Origin: Gammaproteobacteria bacterium
GTDB taxonomy: Bacteria > Pseudomonadota > Gammaproteobacteria > Steroidobacterales > SZUA-146
Direction of reading: 5' to 3'
DNA length: 11,392 bases
Assembly (NCBI GenBank): GCA_013002925.1
Contig: JABDLQ010000322.1
Coordinates: 1 to 11,392 of the forward strand
The notes beneath the pieces are model-generated. The model saw nothing but the letters and a program-made list of their open reading frames with translations, did no database searches and was not told the origin of the DNA. A program made the position numbers and the translations under genes. Positions 6,755 to 11,392 of this stretch are shown piece after piece. Each line of letters opens with the position of its first letter. Positions within the stretch are counted from its first letter, which is position 1.

Positions 6755-8044
6755 CTAGTGACTGACCAGTTCATCAAACGACACTGATTTTTCTGTCACA
6801 TCTGCAGTGTCTATCAGCATGCCAACCACTTGCTCTTCCAGAACCATCATTTCAATCTGATTCATCATCTGGCGATTGCTGCGATACGACTTGATCAGTT
6901 CATCAGGGCTTGCATAACTGCTGGCGATATTGGTCAGCTTTTTGTCTACCAACTCCTGATCCACCGCAATTTCCCGCAACTTGATCACCTCGTTCATTAA
7001 CAGGCCGAGCCCGACTCGGCGCCGCGCCTGGTCCGCGAATGCATCGGGAGGCGGTAGCTGCGACATGTCTTCGATACCCATGCGCTTGAGACTGTCTTCC
7101 TGAAGATATTTGATTTCCTGGTCCACCAGCGCATTGGGCAATTCAAAAGTATTCGCGTCCCACAGCGCATCAAGCACCACCTGGCGGACTTTCGCATGCA
7201 GGCGATCTTCCATTTCCCGGTTCATGTTGTCCCTGACAGACTCACGAAACTCATCAATGTTGTCCGTCTCCAAACCAAATTGCTCCATGAACCCGGCGTC
7301 TACCTCTGGCAGACTCTGCTCTTCGACTGCTGTTACCGTGACGGCAAATTCCGCCGTTTTGCCAGCCAGTTCAGCGGCGTGATAGGAGTCCGGGAAGCTC
7401 ACCGGAATACTCCGCTCATCCTCGGCCTTCATTCCGATCATGCCATTTTCAAGGTCGGACAATAGCTGACCCGAGCCAATCTCAACCGTATAGCCTTCGG
7501 CTTTTCCACCCTCAAATTCTTCACCATTCAGGGTGCCGACGAAATCGAGAGTAATGCGGTCACCGGTCAGGGCCTGTCGATCGACCGGAACCCAGTTAGC
7601 ACGCTGTTGACGCAAGGTTTCAATCATTTTGTCCACGTCTGCGTCGGTCACAGCGCAAACAGGGCGCTCAATTTTTAATCCTTCCAGGGTCTTTACGTTA
7701 ACTTCGGGATATATTTCAAACGTCGCCGTGTACTCGAGATCCTTCCCTTCCGCCACTTCTGCGGGAACTATAGAAGGCTGTCCTGCTGGGTTAAGGTCCT
7801 GCTCGCGCAAGGCGTCATGGTAGGAGGACTGAATCAGATCTCCAAGGACCTCACGGTGAATTTGCGGCCCAAAGCGTTTCTTGATAACGCCAAATGGGAT
7901 TTTGCCCTTGCGGAAACCATCGAGCCGCGCCGTCTTGCCCACGCGCTTCAGGCGATTTACCACTTCCTCATCGACTTTGTCAGCCGGCACCTGCACGGTC
8001 ATCCGTCGCTCAAGCGCGCCGGTGGATTCCACTGATACTTGCAT
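6755..8044 (-). CDS. tig: Trigger factor, ribosome-associated chaperone and FKBP-type prolyl isomerase
   Basis: Trigger factor binds at the ribosome exit tunnel and shields nascent chains. The 429 residues (E. coli 432) start with the ribosome-binding domain carrying the signature GFRKGKIP at 43-50. An FKBP-like domain spans about 161-241 (GDRITLDFVG, then GEEFEGG), and the C-terminal helical domain forms the substrate cradle. The ATG at 8044 has GAGG 12 nt upstream, a little farther than usual, and there is no better alternative. It lies 59 nt after tRNA-Leu with no convincing terminator between, and 91 nt before clpP. Trigger factor reaches nascent chains first and ClpXP removes failures, so the order makes functional sense. 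Confidence 0.98.
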   Translation of the reverse strand: MQVSVESTGALERRMTVQVPADKVDEEVVNRLKRVGKTARLDGFRKGKIPFGVIKKRFGPQIHREVLGDLIQSSYHDALREQDLNPAGQPSIVPAEVAEGKDLEYTATFEIYPEVNVKTLEGLKIERPVCAVTDADVDKMIETLRQQRANWVPVDRQALTGDRITLDFVGTLNGEEFEGGKAEGYTVEIGSGQLLSDLENGMIGMKAEDERSIPVSFPDSYHAAELAGKTAEFAVTVTAVEEQSLPEVDAGFMEQFGLETDNIDEFRESVRDNMNREMEDRLHAKVRQVVLDALWDANTFELPNALVDQEIKYLQEDSLKRMGIEDMSQLPPPDAFADQARRRVGLGLLMNEVIKLREIAVDQELVDKKLTNIASSYASPDELIKSYRSNRQMMNQIEMMVLEEQVVGMLIDTADVTEKSVSFDELVSH

Positions 8045-8056
8045 GTTTATCTACAA

Positions 8057-8092
8057 CCTCGATTTGTCGCTGGGCAAATCCGTCATCACGGA
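8057..8092 (-). promoter_or_regulatory. tig leader: two tandem hairpins and ribosome binding site
   Basis: Between tRNA-Leu and tig the minus strand can form TCCGT/ACGGA with a 4-nt loop (8079-8092). It can also form GATTTG/CAAATC with an 8-nt loop (8061-8080). The two share two bases at 8079-8080. The second ends directly at the GAGG ribosome binding site (8057-8060). Only three Us follow the first hairpin, so it is at best a weak terminator. A role in tRNA-Leu 3' processing or tig translation is inference. Confidence 0.35.
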
Positions 8093-8103
8093 CCTGCGGA
8101 ATC

Positions 8104-8189
<86 letters not shown>

Positions 8190-8198
8190 ATTATGCCA

Positions 8199-8204
8199 AT
8201 TATA
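8199..8204 (-). promoter_or_regulatory. Promoter -10 box for tRNA-Leu and probably tig
   Basis: A perfect TATAAT on the minus strand ends 10 nt before the first base of tRNA-Leu, which would give a leader of only a few nucleotides. The region about 17 nt farther upstream is A-rich and does not match TTGACA well. The site lies just past the intrinsic terminator at 8244-8266, so a new promoter is needed here for tRNA-Leu. Confidence 0.55.
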
Positions 8205-8243
8205 AACTATTGATTCAGATGCTTTTAGGTCTCGTCACAGAAC

Positions 8244-8266
8244 AAAAAAACCACGCTGCCGTGGTT
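8244..8266 (-). terminator. Intrinsic terminator of the tRNA-Pro/Arg/His transcript
   Basis: On the minus strand AACCACG (8260-8266) and CGTGGTT (8249-8255) form a 7-bp stem around a 4-nt loop and run into an uninterrupted U-tract (8244-8250). On the opposite strand a small hairpin TCGG-GAC-CCGA (8270-8280) is followed by seven Ts (8281-8287), so the element could also stop plus-strand transcription. It separates the upstream tRNA unit from tRNA-Leu and tig. Confidence 0.85.
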
Positions 8267-8476
8267 GTGTCGGGACCCGATTTTTTTCCATTAGTGAGCA
8301 AATATTACTCTTAATCAATCACTGTCCACCAGGACCGATCCCCGTAGGACGGACGGCGGCTCGGCCAGCGGCTGTAACACCCCCGACACTTACCCCGGAT
8401 TATTTAACAAATTCAGCCCCTTGCGTTGCCGCGCCAGTGACTCGCAAGACACTCAAACCGCCTTCTGCCAAGAAAT
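8267..8476 (-). other. Unassigned spacer or trailer between tRNA-His and the terminator
   Basis: About 210 nt lie between the CCA end of tRNA-His and the terminator. I see no convincing reading frame with a ribosome binding site, no tRNA and no known RNA family. The stretch holds an inverted repeat (CTTGCG with CGCAAG, about 8419-8447, 17-nt loop) and small stems near 8320-8350 (GTCC/GGAC, CCGT/ACGG). Its half toward tRNA-His is GC-rich and the part near 8285-8325 is AT-rich. It would be transcribed as a long trailer of the tRNA unit. Confidence 0.4.
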
Positions 8477-8553
8477 TGGGGTGGACGATGGGGCTCGAAC
8501 CCACGACCACCGGAATCACAATCCGGGGCTCTACCAACTGAGCTACGCCCACC
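8477..8553 (-). tRNA. tRNA-His (anticodon GTG)
   Basis: The 77-nt cloverleaf includes the extra 5' G (position -1) opposite C73, the identity mark for histidyl-tRNA synthetase. The anticodon GTG is at 8517-8519, the T arm CGTGG-GTTCGAG is normal for this tRNA, and CCA is encoded at 8477-8479. The acceptor stem has one G-U pair. It is third in the Pro-Arg-His tRNA unit, 17 nt after tRNA-Arg. Confidence 0.97.
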
Positions 8554-8570
8554 ATTTCTTCACGCCATTG

Positions 8571-8647
8571 TGGCGCGCCCGGCAGGACTCGAACCTGCAA
8601 CCCCCGGCTTAGAAGGCCGGTGCTCTATCCGGTTGAGCTACAGGCGC
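8571..8647 (-). tRNA. tRNA-Arg (anticodon TCT)
   Basis: The 77-nt cloverleaf has acceptor stem GCGCCTG/CGGGCGC, anticodon stem CCGGC/GCCGG, anticodon TCT at 8611-8613, T arm GCAGG/CCTGC and encoded CCA at 8571-8573. It reads AGA and AGG codons. It lies 34 nt after tRNA-Pro and 17 nt before tRNA-His in the same direction. Confidence 0.97.
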
Positions 8648-8681
8648 GTACCTGGGTGTCCAAACAAAGGTATGTGTGAGG

Positions 8682-8758
8682 TGGTCGGGGCAGAGAGATT
8701 CGAACTCCCGACCCTCTGCTCCCAAAGCAGATGCGCTACCAGACTGCGCCATGCCCCG
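8682..8758 (-). tRNA. tRNA-Pro (anticodon TGG)
   Basis: The 77-nt cloverleaf has acceptor stem CGGGGCA/TGCCCCG, anticodon stem TCTGC/GCAGA, anticodon TGG at 8722-8724, T loop TTCGAAT and encoded CCA at 8682-8684. It is the first gene of the tRNA unit, with a strong promoter about 50 nt upstream. A 6-bp leader hairpin (GTCAGT/ACTGAC, 8763-8781) sits 4 nt before its 5' end. Confidence 0.97.
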
Positions 8759-8808
8759 TCCCGTCAGTTTCATGCACTGACCCACACGCCCTTCGTTGCG
8801 GGATAAGG

Positions 8809-8837
8809 ATCATACGTCTGCCATTTGGGAAGGTCAA
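8809..8837 (-). promoter_or_regulatory. Strong sigma70 promoter of the tRNA-Pro/Arg/His unit
   Basis: On the minus strand TTGACC (8832-8837, 5 of 6) is spaced exactly 17 nt from TATGAT (8809-8814, 5 of 6). It lies between the cysS stop and tRNA-Pro and would give a leader of about 43 nt before the tRNA. It is the best promoter match in the window, as expected for a stable-RNA operon, and means the tRNAs need not depend on cysS transcription. Confidence 0.8.
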
Positions 8838-8879
8838 TGCAGGTGTTATCTGCGGCTCATGTCAGGCATCCGCCAGGCT

Positions 8880-10265
8880 TCATTGCCGCCGCCAGCGCGT
8901 CTCCATACCCCGGTCTTCCAGAACGACGCCGTCCTCGGCGAGTCGGTCACGAATCCGGTCGGCCACAGTCCAATCACGGTCCGCTTTTGCCTGCAGGCGC
9001 TGCGCAACAAGTGCCTCAACTTTTTCATCAGATGGTCCACCCACCGCTTCGCCACGCAGCTGCGTTTCGGGATCGGCCTGCAACAGGCCCAGACGGCCGC
9101 TCAACTGCCTCAGCAAGGCCCCCAGACCGGCCGCTGCCGCCAGATCATCCTGTTTGCGCGCTACATTGATTTGCCGCGCCAGGTCATACAACACTGCCAG
9201 AGCACCAGGGGTGTTGAAATCATCATTCATCGCATCGCGAAACCGCTGGGTAAAGGTCTCTTCCCCGGGAGGTTGCGCATCGGGTAGCCCGCGCAGCGCC
9301 AGGTACAGCCTCGTGAGGTTTGTACGGGCCTGCATCAGCTCCTGGTCCGAATAATTAATTGGTTTGCGATAATGTGCACTGACCAGGAACAAACGCAATT
9401 CCTCTGCCTTGAAGACCTTCAGAATGTCACGAATCGTGAAAAAATTACCCAGGCTCTTGGACATCTTCTCGTTATCCACCTGCACAAACCCGTTGTGCAG
9501 CCAATACCGCGCAAATGACTCGCCAGTGGCTGCACAGGACTGGGCAATTTCGTTTTCATGATGTGGAAATTTAAGATCCATGCCGCCACCGTGAATATCG
9601 AACTGATTGCCCAAAAACTGCGTGGACATGGCCGAACACTCGATGTGCCAGCCTGGGCGACCGTGACCCCAGGGACTGGGCCAGGATGGCTCTCCGGGTT
9701 TGGCCAGCTTCCACAACACGAAATCCAGCGGGTCATTTTTCGCATCGTCAATTTCAATGCGCGCTCCAACACGCAAATCATCGACCTGTTTGCCTGACAA
9801 TTCTCCATATCCGGCGAATCGCTTGACAGGAAAGAAGACATCTCCGTTGCTGCCCTGGTAAGCATAGCCTTTCTCTTCCAGCGTCCGGATCATCGCAATA
9901 ATCTCGTCAATCGAACCCGTTGCGGTAGGCTCAATCGTTGGACGCAGCAGACCGAGGGCATCACAGTCTTCATGCATTGCCAGCGTATAACGGTCCGTAA
10001 CGTCGCTGACACTTTCTCCATTGTCATTGGCGCGCTGGATAATCTTATCGTCAATATCGGTGATATTGCGCACAAATGTGACTTCAAACCCCTCTGCCAT
10101 CAGATGGCGTACGATCACATCAAACGCAGTCAGCATACGGCCATGGCCAATATGGCAATGATCGTAAATCGTCAGGCCACACACATACATACCAATCTTG
10201 CCCGGCACCATCGGCTCCAGGAGTTCTTTCTGTCGTGTCAGGCTGTTGTAAAGATGAATTGTCAT
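8880..10265 (-). CDS. cysS: Cysteinyl-tRNA synthetase
   Basis: This class I enzyme charges tRNA-Cys with cysteine in the cytoplasm. The 461 residues equal the E. coli length. Visible motifs are MYVCG with the zinc ligand Cys29, the HIGH box at 38-41, NITDIDD at about 65-71, GWHIECSAM with the second zinc Cys (about 210), FDIHGGG and FPHHENEIAQ carrying the remaining zinc ligands His and Glu, and KMSKS at about 267-271. The C-terminal anticodon-binding part ends EDRGMETRWRRQ. The frame stays open upstream to 10427, but the ATG at 10265 gives the family N-terminus MTIHLYNSLTRQKE. The ribosome binding site is weak (GGA about 9 nt upstream). It is divergent from the cyclophilin gene and is followed by a tRNA cluster. 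Confidence 0.98.
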   Translation of the reverse strand: MTIHLYNSLTRQKELLEPMVPGKIGMYVCGLTIYDHCHIGHGRMLTAFDVIVRHLMAEGFEVTFVRNITDIDDKIIQRANDNGESVSDVTDRYTLAMHEDCDALGLLRPTIEPTATGSIDEIIAMIRTLEEKGYAYQGSNGDVFFPVKRFAGYGELSGKQVDDLRVGARIEIDDAKNDPLDFVLWKLAKPGEPSWPSPWGHGRPGWHIECSAMSTQFLGNQFDIHGGGMDLKFPHHENEIAQSCAATGESFARYWLHNGFVQVDNEKMSKSLGNFFTIRDILKVFKAEELRLFLVSAHYRKPINYSDQELMQARTNLTRLYLALRGLPDAQPPGEETFTQRFRDAMNDDFNTPGALAVLYDLARQINVARKQDDLAAAAGLGALLRQLSGRLGLLQADPETQLRGEAVGGPSDEKVEALVAQRLQAKADRDWTVADRIRDRLAEDGVVLEDRGMETRWRRQ

Positions 10266-10376
10266 ACGCACATCCGTAACCGGTGTCCTGTCCGGCCACC
10301 GAATTGTTGCCGCTGCAGGGAACTGATGTCGCCGCCACAAGACTAAGTCAGACACAGGGCGCCGCCGTTCAGTCGC

Positions 10377-10404
10377 ATGGTAACGAATACCTGCTAATTC
10401 GCAA
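10377..10404 (-). promoter_or_regulatory. Possible sigma70 promoter of cysS
   Basis: On the minus strand TTGCGA (10399-10404, 4 of 6) lies 16 nt from TACCAT (10377-10382, 4 of 6), about 110 nt upstream of the cysS start. It is the best pair I found in the divergent 216-nt gap, but the match is modest. Confidence 0.3.
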
Positions 10405-10444
10405 AGCATCCGGTTGGCCTGTCGCACGACGGACCCGCACCCGT

Positions 10445-10450
10445 TACAAT
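10445..10450 (+). promoter_or_regulatory. Possible -10 box for the cyclophilin-lpxH unit
   Basis: TACAAT (5 of 6 consensus bases) lies 31 nt before the cyclophilin start codon and would give a leader of about 25 nt. No good -35 hexamer is visible 16-18 nt upstream (the best 6-mers match 3 of 6), so this is tentative. Confidence 0.35.
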
Positions 10451-10481
10451 AACCCGACCCTGAAAATTGAGGACATCAACA

Positions 10482-11090
10482 ATGATTCGTAGACTCCTGG
10501 TAGCTTCATTTTTAACCTTCAGTCTTGCAGCTGGAACGGTAGTCGCGGCAGAAGCGCCGGCGACCGCGAAAAAAACCGCGAATATACCGCTCTATCCAAT
10601 GGTTGAAATTGAAACCAGTGAGGGAAGCTTTACGTTGGAGCTAAACGGACGCCGTGCCCCGATTACCGTGAAAAATTTCCTGCATTATGTCCAAAACGGT
10701 CATTACGTTGACACGGTCTTCCATCGTGTCATTCCGAACTTTATGGCGCAGGCCGGTGGCTACGACAAGGATCATGCAGAAAAACCAACCGCAGATGTCA
10801 TTGTAAACGAGTCGGGCAACGGCCTTAAAAATTACCGCGGCACGATTGCGATGGCGCGGTTCAACAATCCTCACAGCGCGTCCGCGCAGTTCTTTATCAA
10901 CCTCGTCGACAATGACGCGTTAAACCCCAATGAAAAACGCTGGGGTTATGCCGTCTTTGGTGAGGTCGTCAAAGGCATGGAAGTGCTCGACAAAATTGCC
11001 CTGATCCCGACCGGCAGCAACGAGGCATTTCAATCAGACTATCCCGAGAAAACGGTCACTATCCTGAAAACCACGCTGGTCAGCAAATAA
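10482..11090 (+). CDS. ppiA: Periplasmic cyclophilin-type peptidyl-prolyl cis-trans isomerase
   Basis: The enzyme catalyses cis-trans isomerisation of prolyl bonds. The 202-residue product starts with a signal peptide: MIRR, a hydrophobic core at 5-21, and a likely signal peptidase I site VAA|EA after residue 23, so it should act in the periplasm. The cyclophilin domain covers about 40-200 and has FHRVIPNFMAQAGG (80-93, catalytic Arg82), RGTIAMAR (119-126), SAQFFINL (134-141) and GYAVFGEVVKGM. The position of Trp121 in human cyclophilin A seems not to be Trp, as in other bacterial cyclophilins. The ATG at 10482 is chosen because GAGGA lies 8 nt upstream; an in-frame TTG at 10467 overlaps that site. 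lpxH follows after 35 nt, probably co-transcribed. The ppiA symbol rests on the signal peptide; the neighbourhood would suggest ppiB. Confidence 0.93.
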   Translation: MIRRLLVASFLTFSLAAGTVVAAEAPATAKKTANIPLYPMVEIETSEGSFTLELNGRRAPITVKNFLHYVQNGHYVDTVFHRVIPNFMAQAGGYDKDHAEKPTADVIVNESGNGLKNYRGTIAMARFNNPHSASAQFFINLVDNDALNPNEKRWGYAVFGEVVKGMEVLDKIALIPTGSNEAFQSDYPEKTVTILKTTLVSK

Positions 11091-11125
11091 GTCGGTGCCT
11101 GGGCCGATAGCGACATAGCATCATC

Positions 11126-11392
11126 ATGCAAACGGTCTTTATTTCGGATCTCCACCTGGAGCCAGCCAGGGATGACATCAGCTCTCAATTTATCGAATAT
11201 GTAGACAGCCTGGGTACTGAAACAGAGCGGCTGTTCATTGTGGGGGATCTGTTCGAAGCGTGGATAGGTGACGACGCGCCAGGGCCGCTGGGTTTGCAGG
11301 TCATCGAGCTTCTGGCACGGCTTACCAGGCGCGGTGTGCAGGGATTTTTTACTCATGGCAACCGTGACTTTCTCATCGGCCCGGAGTTTTTA
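11126..11392 (+). CDS. lpxH: LpxH, UDP-2,3-diacylglucosamine diphosphatase (3' end missing)
   Basis: LpxH hydrolyses UDP-2,3-diacylglucosamine to lipid X (2,3-diacylglucosamine 1-phosphate) and UMP, the fourth step of lipid A synthesis, at the inner membrane. The 89 visible codons start MQTVFISDLHLE and show the calcineurin-like metallophosphatase motifs: Asp8 and His10 in DLHL, GDLFEAWIGDD (40-50, Asp41) and GNRD (78-81, Asn79). The rest, including the later metal-binding histidines, lies beyond the right edge (E. coli LpxH is 240 residues). The ATG at 11126 is the first possible start after an in-frame stop at 11108-11110. No good ribosome binding site is seen, which fits translation coupled to the upstream cyclophilin gene. 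Confidence 0.95.
   Translation, partial: MQTVFISDLHLEPARDDISSQFIEYVDSLGTETERLFIVGDLFEAWIGDDAPGPLGLQVIELLARLTRRGVQGFFTHGNRDFLIGPEFL

Noticed and set aside
8400..8600. Small minus-strand frame spanning tRNA-His and part of tRNA-Arg
   Set aside because: Its translation (VGVAQLVEPRIVIPVVVGSS and so on) is the familiar spurious reading of tRNA genes.
10266..10427. 54-residue N-terminal extension of cysS
   Set aside because: Family members start at MTIHLYN, and the extension is Arg-rich, non-conserved and overlaps the likely promoter region.

Overview
The window is a compact, mostly leftward-reading block of core gammaproteobacterial genes. It carries a protein-folding and protein-degradation cluster interleaved with six tRNA genes. 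Gene order and protein similarity fit a Gammaproteobacterium, with an order reminiscent of Pseudomonas and related marine lineages: cysS, tRNAs, tig, clpP, clpX, lon, hupB, tRNA-Val, tRNA-Asp, ppiD, with a cyclophilin and lpxH diverging from cysS. Genus cannot be fixed by eye. GC content looks moderate. No insertion sequence, phage gene, CRISPR array or sign of recent transfer was seen.

Layout, read along the minus strand from high to low coordinates. cysS (8880-10265) is followed by a near-consensus sigma70 promoter (8809-8837) that serves the tRNA-Pro(TGG), tRNA-Arg(TCT) and tRNA-His(GTG) genes. A spacer of about 210 nt with no recognisable gene follows, and then an intrinsic terminator (8244-8266). 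A second promoter with a perfect TATAAT box (8199-8204) starts tRNA-Leu(TAG), which has no terminator before tig, so tRNA-Leu and tig probably share a transcript. tig, clpP, clpX, lon and hupB follow in one direction with gaps of about 90 to 150 nt. hupB runs into tRNA-Val(TAC) and tRNA-Asp(GTC), and a clear terminator (1430-1457) closes that unit. ppiD follows with its own likely promoter and runs off the left edge.

On the plus strand, a periplasmic cyclophilin (10482-11090) and lpxH (from 11126, cut by the right edge) diverge from cysS.

Functionally, trigger factor meets nascent chains at the ribosome. ClpXP and Lon are the cytoplasmic ATP-dependent proteases. PpiD is an inner-membrane-anchored periplasmic chaperone and the cyclophilin is a secreted periplasmic prolyl isomerase. 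HU is a nucleoid protein and a known Lon substrate in E. coli. CysRS and the tRNAs supply translation, and LpxH belongs to lipid A synthesis. Three unrelated prolyl-isomerase folds (FKBP-like, parvulin, cyclophilin) occur in 11 kb.

No undescribed system was found; this is a conserved housekeeping locus. The points worth a second look are small: transcript architecture at the tRNA/protein-gene junctions, start-site choice in lon and clpP, hairpins next to ribosome binding sites, a PpiD parvulin domain that looks less degenerate than that of E. coli, a U-U mismatch in tRNA-Leu, and an unexplained tRNA trailer.
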